Below, one piece after another: positions 54,581 to 64,000 of a DNA stretch of 64,000 nt. Made by a program: the position numbers and the translations under genes. Numbering within the stretch: the stretch's first letter is position 1; every line of letters starts with the position of its first letter. The DNA comes from Phialocephala subalpina (taxonomy: Eukaryota; Ascomycota; Leotiomycetes; Helotiales; Mollisiaceae). The DNA is taken from NCBI GenBank assembly GCA_900073065.1, contig FJOG01000006.1:1798076-1862075 (forward strand), in the 5' to 3' direction. Under the pieces are notes generated by a model. It ran no database searches and was not told where the DNA came from. It saw only the letters and a program-made list of their open reading frames with translations.

Positions 54581-56305
54581 ATGTTGACTTCCGTACTTCC
54601 AAATGCTGTGCAGGCCTTCTGCTCAGTCTTCTTCTTTGCTTCGAAAAGTCATCACACGGATCATACGCCTTCCTTAGCAGTATCACTCCAGCCTCATCTC
54701 CTGAATGGTAGCTACTCGATCTTCACCCATTTATCAATACAAGCTGAGTCGCTCTCACTCGGCACCAAGTTCCTCACCATGCCTCTCGAGATGGGACATG
54801 TTCCCACAACCAACTATAGCACATCCAATCCCATCACAGCGTACGACTCCTTTGGCTCACTCGAGCTTTACTACCAGGATGACGACAGACTGCGTCGCAC
54901 CTGGTATCCCTTCCGATCCACGAGTGGAACCATAAATTTAATCTTCACTGCATATCCACGACAAATTGTGCCTACCACCAGACCAGGGCCACGCTTTGAC
55001 CTACGAGAAGACCAAGGAGGACTCATTGGCAGCGGGGTATCGTTCATCCCCGAACTCGCTTTCATTCCCACAGAGACAGAAATGGAAATCTCTGTTTCAT
55101 GGGACCTCTCTCATTGTCCACCAGACACCAAGGCAGTCTGGACTTACAGCGAGGACATCACTTCCCATACCATAGGCAACATAGACACACTCTCCAAAGC
55201 TGTCTTTACCGTGGGTCCTCTGCAAGGAACTTCCACAAACATAACGCTGATCTCAAACCACACCGAATCATTTGGAATTTACTGTTTCGGAACACCTCCT
55301 TTCTCTCTGCAGGATCTCTTCGAGCGCCTCACACCCCTCTTTCAACAAATGGCATCCTTTTTCTCGGACGAATCCGGAGGATATAAGATCTTTCTTCGTC
55401 GCTCCACAACACGTTCCTACGGTGGGACGGCATTTCATCGGAGCTTTGTCTTCGAATGGTCTGATGACATGGTCGAGATGATCGCTCTCAACCTCGACGC
55501 AGCATTTGAACTCTTGGCTCACGAAATGGTGCACAACTGGCCAAAGCTGGATAAATGTTCCATTGATGATCCATGTGGTGCCAATAGAACTTGGTACATG
55601 GAAGGCATTGCTGTGTACTATGCTGTAGTACTTCCATATCGGTTCGGGCTGTATGATACAAAGCGGTTTCTGGAGGTGGTGAACGGCAATGCGCAGGCTT
55701 TTTATACCAGTCCGCTATTGAAGCGGTCGAATGCTGAAGTCTCGGACTTGGGATGGAGCACTTTTCATGGACAAAGAGTGCCGTACTTCAGAGGCTTCAT
55801 GTTCTTTGTGCTACTGGATGGTTGGATCAAGAAGGCTTCCGGAGGAAAGAGAACTGTAGATGACATTGTCCTGGAGATGTTGAGACGAGAGCGGAATGGA
55901 CTTTCGTATGGGCCTGATGAGTTTGTCTCTCTGCTTAGAGGCGAGCTGGGAGAGGAGAGCGTCAGAAAGTACGAAGCGATGAGTGATGGTGAACCTTTCT
56001 TTGACAGAGAAGATGGCGTGTATTTGGCTCTCAACTTCACAAGAAGTGATGCTCCGCAATATGAGCTGGGATTCAACGAGTCTTCAATCTCAGAACATAA
56101 GATTATTGGGCTTATTACTGGATCTCGGGCCGCTGAAGCTGGGTTGAAGGAAGGTGATGAGATCATAGATGGAAGTCTTTATGGATGGACAGCAGACTCG
56201 TCTGATAGGAAGATGAAGCTCAAACTGAGAAAAGAGGGCGAGGTTGTGGACATTGAGTATTCGCCAAGAACTAAATACCTTGTCGAATCGTGGCAATGGT
56301 CATAG
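54581..56305 (+). CDS. M61-like zinc metallopeptidase with a C-terminal PDZ domain
   Basis: A single 574-residue exon from ATG 54581; an internal Met (MPLEMGHV, near residue 67) is a possible alternative start. Layout: N-terminal beta domain (SLELYYQDDDRLRRTWYPF, several N-glycosylation sites such as NITL and NHTE), catalytic region with zinc-binding LLAHEMVHNW (HExxH) and downstream Glu in WYMEGIAVYY (third ligand), helical segment, then a PDZ-like ending (IIGLITGSRAAEAGLKEGDEIIDG). This order matches glycyl-aminopeptidase (M61) proteins. Hydrophobic N-terminal residues could form a signal anchor. As the only peptidase beside the precursor, it may trim Lys/Arg-extended or N-terminal residues from Kex2 fragments (inference). 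Other DUF3328 RiPP clusters also contain a peptidase. Confidence 0.85.
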   Translation: MLTSVLPNAVQAFCSVFFFASKSHHTDHTPSLAVSLQPHLLNGSYSIFTHLSIQAESLSLGTKFLTMPLEMGHVPTTNYSTSNPITAYDSFGSLELYYQDDDRLRRTWYPFRSTSGTINLIFTAYPRQIVPTTRPGPRFDLREDQGGLIGSGVSFIPELAFIPTETEMEISVSWDLSHCPPDTKAVWTYSEDITSHTIGNIDTLSKAVFTVGPLQGTSTNITLISNHTESFGIYCFGTPPFSLQDLFERLTPLFQQMASFFSDESGGYKIFLRRSTTRSYGGTAFHRSFVFEWSDDMVEMIALNLDAAFELLAHEMVHNWPKLDKCSIDDPCGANRTWYMEGIAVYYAVVLPYRFGLYDTKRFLEVVNGNAQAFYTSPLLKRSNAEVSDLGWSTFHGQRVPYFRGFMFFVLLDGWIKKASGGKRTVDDIVLEMLRRERNGLSYGPDEFVSLLRGELGEESVRKYEAMSDGEPFFDREDGVYLALNFTRSDAPQYELGFNESSISEHKIIGLITGSRAAEAGLKEGDEIIDGSLYGWTADSSDRKMKLKLRKEGEVVDIEYSPRTKYLVESWQWS

Positions 56306-58600
56306 ATGAAGGACCTTGGCATCTTGAGCAGCTGGGGTGGTCGGAGAATGCTTCAGATGTTGTCCATAAGCCGGGAAGTGAACAGAGCTGATACTTCTTC
56401 ACCCGAGTGTGGCGACCTGAATCTTTCGGGGCTAAAGCTTTGGTGAATGTTAAGTTGTTGTTCTTTTGTCATTGGGTATTAATAGTGAATGGGCTGTGTA
56501 GGTTCAGTACAGATCCTGTTAAATATCGCCTCCGAGAGTCAGTAGATGTTAGACCGGAGAAGAGAACGCGAACGATCACTCACCCGAGGTCAAATTTTCA
56601 AGTACCCCGCACTCCATTGCTCCACTTTCATTCTGCAGACAAAAGGTGTAGAGAATATCCTCGATCGCGCAAGCCTTGTGCTTGAAGACATGGTTGCCGA
56701 CGGGCCTGAAGATGTCATCAAGGTTGTGAAACTTGCCTTTGAGTTGGCGTTGTCTGACACTAATTATGCTAAAATTGAGCTCTCGGGGAAATAAGCGTGA
56801 TTTTTACGAGTTCTTCATGCACCTCTTCTAAGCTTCTTGGAAGAAATCTTTGGTGAATCCAACCGTGATCCGCAGAAGTACGAAACGCTGCGGCAAAGGA
56901 GGAGGAACAGACTTTTGAACTACAAAAGCAAGGGGTGCAGCAAAGACTGGAGACCATCTCTGTCAATCTCTCTATCTATAGCATGCAGCTTTGGGCGCAA
57001 CTTCTAGCTTTGTGTCAGCTTCTCCAAGTCCAAGTGCAGAAGGAAGTAGGGGCGTAGCTCATATATCGGGGCTGAGACGAGGCAGCGGGGCTGGCATCTA
57101 ATTAAAGCAGGAACCGCACATAAATAAAGTGCAAGGTTTTGAAATCAGTCAAGAGATTTTATAGGGAAGAAAAAAAATTCTTATAGACATCGTCAAAAGC
57201 AGCGGCTCAGTAAGCGAGGCGCCATCCCCGAAGCGGGTGCGCTAAATTCAAAGAGGCAGCGCACCTGAACGCAGTTTACCAGGAAATTCGCTGCCTTTTA
57301 TGCTGTCAGAACCCAAGTCCAAGGAGCATCCAGTCTGCCTTGAGGCCTCGGATCGCCCTTTCTGAGTCCCCATCCCTTCCCCACTTCCATACTTCTCGCC
57401 CCAATGCACGTACGGGCCCAGATCAGCTGCTGTTCCCCTGAGGAGCTGACGTGACATGCGGTTTCTTCAGCTGGATGGCGTCTCAAACCAGGGGCTTCAT
57501 CGCTTCCACCTCCTAATAATAGTGTCATTTAGACCCGCAAAGACCAAGAGGGTCACCTGCAGCGCCTCTCAAGCCCGAAGCTAAGGGAGTAAATCCACTG
57601 GTGCAGCGTGAGCCTTGCACTTGCTGTGGCCAAGGCACTCCAGCCCCGAGACCAAAGACCAAATGCCCTCCCGTGGCCATTCACCTTCCAATTACGGAGT
57701 TGGTGCGTGACGATCGAAGGAAGATGCCTTATGCAGTTCCTCAGCTCCATTGCATCCCTTGTGCAAGTTCCCGTGGCGCGGTAGGACAACCAAAGCACTC
57801 TTGCCAGGTTTGATATTCGTAGCGCCGAAGAAATTTGCCGTTAAGAACGTGTGTCGAAGGGGGAAGACTCACAGATCTTCTGGCAGCGTGTTCCAAATGA
57901 AGAAAGGGAGTATAATTGTAGTAGACAGCAAGTTACTCGCGAAGTTTCGTCGCGTAGGACTGTCACAAGTTAGCCTGTGTTATGCATTTTGCTGGGGATC
58001 CAAAGCACTCCTCCTCCGCGTGCACATGAAGGGCCTCGCACACTTCTATTCCTTTAGCGGCAAGTGATGTAGCACGATCGTCATGCCAGTTCTGAAGTGT
58101 TTGGCGCGTTATATGGCTTACCTTGATTGAGATGCTGCTCCAACGCTATATTCTTTGCAATGCACTTCGTATATGCAGTGAATAAAGTTGGCGAAAGGAT
58201 TAGTCGGGATTAAGACCCACAGCACCTTCTCGTTGCATTCGTGATCATCGTCGACCGACCCTTGAGTTTGGCTCACCGGCGCCTTGGAAGATATGCGCGG
58301 CATTTCAATGGATATTCCGTGATGCGTTCTTAGACTTGCAGTGCTGCTAGCTTTGAAACTTCACATCCTGGTGCGTTGGCAGGAGAGATGGCTTTGCCCA
58401 ACTTTAGGACGAAGGACCGTCCGTTCTCACAATGCAGTTGAATGTTAAAGGTGAGCGTCACTATCTTCGCACTCAGGGAAGCCGTGAGCAATCGAACCAT
58501 TTTCATTACACTAGTAGGCTTTCGGGAGTCATGTATCTGCCTTGACAAGGCTTTGTCGCCAAGAGAGAATTCGTTTGGTCGGTCTTTTTTTCCACGTGAT
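56306..58600. other. 2.3-kb gene-poor region right of the RiPP locus
   Basis: Short frames only. 57601-57813 (+) encodes a Cys/Pro-rich 70-residue stretch with CTCCGQG and CIPCASSRG, vaguely like Cys-rich transposon-linked proteins, but without support. No further RiPP gene (tyrosinase, P450, methyltransferase) was seen. Confidence 0.35.
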
Positions 58601-58626
58601 ACCCCTTTCCCAATCTCGGCTATTAC

Positions 58627-58854
58627 ATGGTGTCCTCCCTCCCAACAAGAGTGCTAGCCTCCGGCTCGCACGAAGCCTTCGCACTTATTAGAAGAGGTCT
58701 AGGCATAGAACATTGCAAAAATATCAAAGGTAATAACCCGCACGTGATATATGAAACAGTCCTAGTGCCTTCGGAGAAATACAAAATTATCAAGGAGATG
58801 GAAGATCAAAAACACGCGATTATAACAAGTACGTTTAACTGCGTGGTTAACTAA
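58627..58854 (+). repeat. Dispersed repeat, copy 2, within a short ORF (homology 58642-58721)
   Basis: Matches 35093-35175 over about 80 bases (RVLAxxSHEAFxL in translation). The 75-codon frame continues GLGIEHCKNIKGN and a Lys-rich end, suggesting the remains of a transposon-encoded or multicopy gene. No complete protein is present. Confidence 0.5.
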
Positions 58855-58929
58855 GAGACTCACCCTCGAGAGATGAAAGATAGAAAAGTCGGGCAAGCTT
58901 GCACCATATGTGTCATATGACTCTTTGAA

Positions 58930-59530
58930 TCATCTCCTTCTCTTACGTGGAGTGATTGGGTCCCTGATTTGGCTTGGCGATCCAAAAAGACTTGGTTGTA
59001 ACTTCCACAGCTTCAGCAATCTGAACGTCGGTCCGGATCTATCGTTGAAATTGTAACTTCCAAACCAAACTTGAACCGCAACTTTGTCACCTGCCGTAAA
59101 AGCGGAAGCTGCCAAGGTTGGTCCGTCATCGGCGTCAGTAGTGGAAGTACCGTCGAATCCGTCAGGGAATGGGTCGCCACTATTGAAAGAGTCAGACAAG
59201 AGCTCTGACTCAGGGACCTTAATCCTCAAAGAGTTGTTGATGGCATACGTTCCTCCACGACGGGACAGTAGGTCCTTCAAGGCGTCTAGTGGTGAGTCCT
59301 CCACTACTAGCTGTATCGAGAATTCCGGTTTTTCTGGGCTGCAATGGCTCTCTGCAGTCTTTAAACTCAAGAAAGTACCAAAGCTCTCCTATAAGAATCA
59401 TCCCAAATTTTGTATGTGGGTTCTCATCATTGTATTCTTGCTTAGGGTCGTTGTATGAGAGCCATTTCATAATTATCCTTTGGATAAGGTCCCAGTTAAG
59501 TGGCGGGACTAGTTCCGCAACGTTTTCCAC
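58930..59530 (-). pseudogene. Unrecognised multicopy-type protein, frameshifted
   Basis: Two overlapping minus-strand frames carry protein-like sequence. 59530 to about 59380 reads LVPPLNWDLIQRIIMKWLSY and GMILIGELWYFLEFKD. The next frame, to 58930, reads FSIQLVVEDSPLDALKDLL, AGDKVAVQVWFGSYNFNDR and ends in PRKRRR. They overlap around 59340-59370 but are out of frame by one, with no intron that fits, so a one-base indel in an A- or C-rich run is likely. No family recognised. The setting between repeats suggests a mobile-element gene. Confidence 0.4.
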
Positions 59531-60785
59531 AAATATCTCCTAGTCACGGAAGTATTTAATGTTCGGTAGGAGGATGAGGAAGGGTTTGGAGATGAGAGCG
59601 TGCTTGAAGGGCTACGGTTCAGTGTCTGGTTCGTCGGTGTTGCAGTGATAAATGAGGGTAATTGCAGACATCTTAGCATAAGGTAGCAAGGTCTTCAAGC
59701 AATCGCGTACCAAGTCCGTGTAGCCAGCCTCTTGTCCCAATTGTGTTTCAAGGTTCTTCAACATCCTTAGAGTTCAACGTCAAGCAGACGGTTATAGAAT
59801 ACCAACCTAGTTGTCGACACAAAGAGGATGTTAGGGTAATGACGTCAGATAAGACCCACGGTTCGGAAAATAGTCATACGACCAGAAGTCACGTTAAAAA
59901 GCGAGCGGAACGGACTTAAAAATTAACCGATCTTTGCAACATGTGATATATACCCCTTTAAAACCCCTTAAAAAGCTCGGCTAAATTTTTGCCCTGGAAA
60001 GTGTGTTCGGTTAGCATCTTCGAAGCCCTTCTTCTCTTAGCAAGCTAAGAGTACGAAGGCATAGTCGGGTGAAGTTCCGACGGATGGCTGGGCCGTTGAG
60101 AATGTTGGGGGCAGAAAAACGTGAACCATAGACCTCTCTGCTATTACCCTGAACATCCTTGATCGATTTGCATGCTCCACTAAAGAGCCCTCTGAATTCC
60201 AAGCTTTGGTTGGATGGGTAGGGCGTAGGAGACTGCCAACGTGGACAAGCCACTGCTAGATGCACGGAAATCGCGATCTTTAGGGACGATATATCGACGG
60301 AGTGGGACCCGACCACAACGTTCAATGAAAGCATTTAACATAGCTGTGTAGCGTTTGGGGATAGGAAAGCTTGAAATGAGGGGTGGAAAGGATGGGAAGC
60401 TGATTGCGAGGTAACGGAGGAATTACCTGGTATCCTGTATCATTACTGCATGTTTTCAACCGGTCGGCCTAGTCTGCTTGGAGCTTGTGCTCACTTCCTG
60501 TCACTATCGAATTGAATCCATGGAATCAAACACTTGTGCATGCATACCTTGTGGTGAACTAAGCGTTGACCCTCGTCTGCAACGCTCTATGATCATGCGA
60601 GGGCTTGCTAGTTTTGTATCCTGAGAAAAGCTGACATGAACGAGGCCACAACCAATGTATATGAAAGCAGTTGTTCATCAAGAACAGACCAAACGAATTT
60701 ATTGCTATGGAAGAGAAGTCCTGTTGTTCTCCCAAGCGCCGGTAGTCATAAACAGATCCAAGAACGATTGATAGTAACCAGATCC
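59531..60785. other. Gene-free region
   Basis: Short frames only (for example 60011-60334, minus, no domain). The 3' part abuts the phosphotransferase stop at 60786. Confidence 0.35.
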
Positions 60786-61547
60786 CTATAGATCAATAGT
60801 GGCAGCCAGTTCGCGAGCAAGATCCTTATCCTTAAAATGTGCGAAATGTCCCCCCCGTGTAGCACCCCATTTCTGAAATTCCGGGGGAAAGTAACCGCTG
60901 TACTCCCAGTCGATGATAGAGATCACCTCCAATGTTTCCACATCCATCATGACGTTGTGGGGTCCGAGATCGCCATGGGTCATAACATATTCTTCCTTGT
61001 CGGACGTTTTGGGCTCCCAACTTGGTCGGTGGACGGAGCCCAGGATCCACGTGGGTGGAATCACCAATCCATTGAGTCCCGTCGTGGATGATTTGAGACT
61101 CCTCAGCTCAGGTAGAAGCTTTTCTTCGACGAATTGATTGAAATTCTTCTGAGCTAAGTCGGCGCATTGGTCGCACTTCTTGCCAATCTTCTCGCCATTG
61201 AGGGAATGGAGGTTCGGCATCCGGCACTCATCCCCAGCCCTTTCGAGTTGGACTCCCGGAACAAGATCCGTCTCAAGAAACAGCAATCCTTCGCTGTCCT
61301 CTCCCCATGATCTTAAGCCAGGTACTGGAATCTTCGCTTGACTTCTGAGCAGTTGTAGTGCAGCGGCTTCGTTTTGAAAGCGTTCTTTGAACCATGGATT
61401 TTCGATAGGTTTCCCCGTCATCCTGCTAACGGCTCTCTCGGCAAGAGGCTTCTCGCGTTTCATGAAGGTGGAGGTGGTGAAATTGAAGTAATAGACTTTA
61501 TCGTCTGAATCGCCAACGACCTGCGCATCTTCATGGAGGACAGCCAT
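60786..61547 (-). CDS. Aminoglycoside-phosphotransferase (APH)/kinase-like protein
   Basis: A single 253-residue exon, ATG at 61547. C-lobe motifs are clear: YVMTHGDLGPHNVMMD (catalytic HGDxxxxN) and ISIIDWEYSGYFPPEFQKW (DFG-like IDWE). The N-lobe has NEAAALQLLRSQAKIPVPGL (helix alpha-C-like Glu) and LLFLETDLVPGVQLE (hinge). Fungal APH-fold proteins phosphorylate small metabolites and form large families; this is not evidence of antibiotic resistance. It is shorter than many homologues at the N-terminus, but the key residues are present. No intron. Confidence 0.85.
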   Translation of the reverse strand: MAVLHEDAQVVGDSDDKVYYFNFTTSTFMKREKPLAERAVSRMTGKPIENPWFKERFQNEAAALQLLRSQAKIPVPGLRSWGEDSEGLLFLETDLVPGVQLERAGDECRMPNLHSLNGEKIGKKCDQCADLAQKNFNQFVEEKLLPELRSLKSSTTGLNGLVIPPTWILGSVHRPSWEPKTSDKEEYVMTHGDLGPHNVMMDVETLEVISIIDWEYSGYFPPEFQKWGATRGGHFAHFKDKDLARELAATIDL

Positions 61548-62100
61548 AGCGCGAAAGAGTTTATAAGAGCGTGATATTATTAAGTCCGAATAATACGAGG
61601 GTTTTCCTTGAAGAGCGCGCAGGTCGGAGTTCCTTGATGATAGTTAACGAAGCGTGGAGAGCGGGAATATATAGATGAGCAAAGGAGCTAAGCCAAACTG
61701 GGTTGTCACGTGGCTTACCCATCCAACGATGCAACCTGGAACTATTCGTGTTTCCCCTCCCATCTCCTGGAGCAAACATAACTTCGATCAAAACGAATGT
61801 CAGGTTAGCGAGCCATCCTCTACCGTTCTCGACACCATGGGCACCTCTCTCATCGTCTTCGACCGAAGAAAATGGCACTCCCACGACCGCGTTATCGACA
61901 ACACTATCAAATTCTCTCGGATCTTTAAATAACATCTCAAGGATCGCACGTCCTCTGCTATCCTTAGAGCAATCAAAGCTTGTCCTCTTCGAACATTTTC
62001 GCAACAAACTTCGATTCAATAACACTGGGCGAGTCAAGAATCTAGTCCAAGTAGCGCGAGGATTTTGGGAAGCAACAAAGCTTAATTAAGTAGCGTTCTG
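61548..62100. other. Upstream region of the APH gene with overlapping unassigned frames
   Basis: Opposed frames at 61561-62037 (minus, 158 codons) and 61703-62089 (plus, 128 codons). The minus frame has protein-like stretches (DPREFDSVVDNAVVGVPF) but no family; I do not call either. Confidence 0.3.
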
Positions 62101-62992
62101 ACAATTATACCATCTAATGACCGTTAATTCAAAGATCAATACTCGTTGCCTTGATATTATATACTTTACTCATAATATTGAGCAAAGAAGAGAATCGCTA
62201 AGTAAATCCAAGCTTTCCTTAGGCAAAAGCCGACTAATTATTGCGATCAACGAAATAATTAAGGAATTACATCTTGAACGAGTAAAAGTAAAAGAAAAAT
62301 ACGATAAAAACAAAAATTATATAAAGCTTCTTCAAAGAGTTGGGCTAAAACTACTCCTTCTACTTAGTAGCCATGTAACTACCGTATAAAGTGAGAAATT
62401 CCAATATCTTATTAGCTCAAAAGACTAACGGGTACTAAAACTAAGAAAAACGACTTCGAGACGAGGATATTAACATTTTGCTTGCGTATCGATTAAAACA
62501 TCCGATAATTCTAAGTGGAGTAATTAAAGGGTATAACGTATTTACTACTCGGCTTATTATCTAACGCATTATCAACGCTAATTGGACTTCCCAATAGCTT
62601 GCAAGTATCCGTAGTGCACTAATAAATCGCCTGAGAAAATACGTCGACTTTAATTAAAAGACTCGTAAAATGGAGGAAAGGACTTTCAAGATGGAGGACG
62701 GATTTGCAGTCACAGCCATATACCAAGGAAACTCTAACTCGAGTAATATTCCTCCAAGTTAATTTGCTTCAAACGGAATTCAAAGTAAGCGATATTATAA
62801 TCAATTAAATAATACAAATTGCTTAGTTAAGCGGACACGTTATACATCGAGGGAATTGGAGGAAGTGTAGACACTTAAAAGCCCAAGCCCAAGCTTGATG
62901 CAGTTAATGGAAGCGATTGGTGAAGACTTGCAAAGGATGAGGTCGATACATGAACTGGAAATTGAGTACCCTTAATGGACTTCCGAGCCGCT

Positions 62993-63190
62993 AGAAATCA
63001 CCGCGTTCCTATAGCCTTTCTCCGAGCAGGCTCTCCCGAACACCTTGGCGTGGCCGTAATAAACATTCGAGATGCCCGAAAATATAAATCCAGAAATCAC
63101 CGCGTTCTTATAACCTTTCTCCGTGCAAACTCACTCGAATACTTTAGCGTGGCCGCAATAAACATTCGAAATACTCGAAAATACGGGAAA
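62993..63190 (+). repeat. Tandem 99-bp duplication with strand-symmetric transitions
   Basis: Copy 1 62993-63091, copy 2 63092-63190, both starting AGAAATCACCGCGTTC. About a dozen of some fifteen differences are C-to-T or G-to-A in copy 2, and the frame remains open through both (RNHRVxIxFLRA repeated). Confidence 0.8.
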
Positions 63191-63902
63191 ATCTATGTGT
63201 ATATAGCCAAATCAAGTGCACTAGGCATTAAAAGTAGCATATTCGATTGAGGAATTAATATCAGCAGATGCGTTTCTACTATTTAAATTATCTCCAGAGA
63301 CTTTATTATATTACTTGTATAACGCAAGTTTCCCTCCAATAATATAACCTCGGCATGCGTACGAGAGTTGAATACAATTTACTTTACTCGAGAACGTAAG
63401 TATATAATAAAAATTTTCTTACCCGTTTATTATTCAAATTAAGTTTTCATTTTAAATAATAAAAATATGTAAGATAATTCCCTTGGCCATTTGATTTTAC
63501 ATTGGAATTCCCAATTAAATAAATAATAGACTCGATATTCTAATTAATAAGTATAATAACATTTTGAGAGTAATTATAATATTCGATTCTTAAATTTCCA
63601 TTTTTTACTAAAGGAATCGCTATTACTAAAGTATTTGGTGGTATTTTAAAAGATTCTCCGGTAAGGATAATCGTCTCGGGAATCTAATATAATTCGAATT
63701 TATTTAAATCGAATAGTACGGCGATAAAGGAATCGCGTTTAATCTATTGGAAATTTTTTGGCTTTACTTTGCAAATAGTAAGAGTAGGGGCCACCACGCA
63801 CGGCCCACCTAAGCGAGACGCGTCGACGCGTTAAATTTCTACACTCTCTTTTTATCATCAATTATCACAACAACCATTAATCCTTTTGGCTTACAATTCG
63901 CA

Positions 63903-64000
63903 ATGAAGAACGACCTTATCTTTAGTTCTCCTCCCCAAAAAGAGAAGGGAGAATGGCCTACTCTTGTCCGCATAACGATACGCAATTTAGGACGTCAAGG
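63903..64000 (+). CDS. Start of an unrecognised ORF, truncated by the window end
   Basis: ATG at 63903 opens a frame of 32 codons running off the window (MKNDLIFSSPPQKEKGEW..). It follows a GC-rich patch in an AT-rich region, and I suspect a transposon gene. Too short to classify. Confidence 0.3.
   Translation, partial: MKNDLIFSSPPQKEKGEWPTLVRITIRNLGRQ

Larger units (their letters stand above)
62100..64000. other. AT-rich, transition-scarred transposon relic region
   Basis: AT-rich with many TA/TAA words and only broken Lys/Ile/Asn-rich frames (62117-62389, 62975-63250). The composition and the duplicated segment below point to RIP. A GC-rich patch with GACGCGTCGACGCG at about 63816 stands out just before the last frame. 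Confidence 0.55.

Noticed and set aside
61561..62037. 158-codon minus-strand ORF next to the APH gene
   Set aside because: Some protein-like stretches, but no family, and an equally open frame on the other strand; left unassigned.
1..64000. CRISPR arrays, bacterial-type operons or terminators
   Set aside because: Spliceosomal introns and fungal families throughout show eukaryotic DNA; no spacer-repeat arrays are present.

Overview
The window is nuclear DNA of a filamentous ascomycete (Pezizomycotina; a leotiomycete-like genome is my guess). Genes have short introns of about 42-150 bases with GTRWGT-type donors and CTAAC/CTGAC branch sites. The gene families are typical of these fungi: HET, UstYa, STAND/ankyrin, BBE-type FAD oxidases. 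There are AT-rich, transition-rich tracts of the kind left by repeat-induced point mutation (RIP). No prokaryotic features, tRNA or rRNA were recognised. One assembly gap lies at 23161-23547.

Left part (1-20.3 kb): the tail of an alcohol acetyltransferase; a divergent pair of secreted proteins, a lactonase and a bicovalent-FAD oligosaccharide-oxidase type enzyme, that may act in sequence; a HET-domain protein; a broken NCS1 purine/cytosine permease facing a 2OG-Fe(II) oxygenase without a visible 5' end; a fungal membrane protein; a 1796-residue STAND/NLR-like protein (alpha/beta hydrolase, P-loop, acidic linker, ankyrin repeats); and a peroxisomal (SKL-ending) FMN alpha-hydroxyacid oxidase.

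Middle (20.3-45 kb): an unusual array of diverged units of about 610 bp, each with a TATATAAAC-type promoter and a short WQQ-like coding remnant (20.7-24.7 kb); a coiled-coil/disordered protein; an alpha/beta hydrolase; a six-helix membrane protein; a small conserved fungal protein; a second HET gene; several hypothetical genes; a Nudix pseudogene; a small ankyrin protein. Non-autonomous DNA transposons sit here: a 407-bp hAT-type MITE with a perfect 8-bp target duplication, a 455-bp MITE with long terminal inverted repeats, and a third inverted-repeat pair. An AT-only island lies at 37.9-38.55 kb.

Right part (45.7-56.3 kb): the main discovery, a compact ribosomal-peptide (dikaritin/UstYa-type RiPP) biosynthetic locus. 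It has a 147-residue secreted precursor with six Kex2-flanked repeats ending in LYASYDKK, four different UstYa-family (DUF3328) proteins each with two HxxHC motifs, an M61-like metallopeptidase with a PDZ domain, and a small possibly secreted peptide. A 13-bp element, CAGCGGCCGAACA, occurs both in the divergent UstYa promoter and in the precursor promoter. The likely scheme is: secretion-pathway entry, Kex2 cleavage at KR, trimming of basic ends, then UstYa-catalysed oxidative cyclisation of a Tyr-rich core.

Right end (56.3-64 kb): gene-poor, with transposon-like relics, one aminoglycoside-phosphotransferase-like kinase, and an AT-rich transition-scarred terminus.
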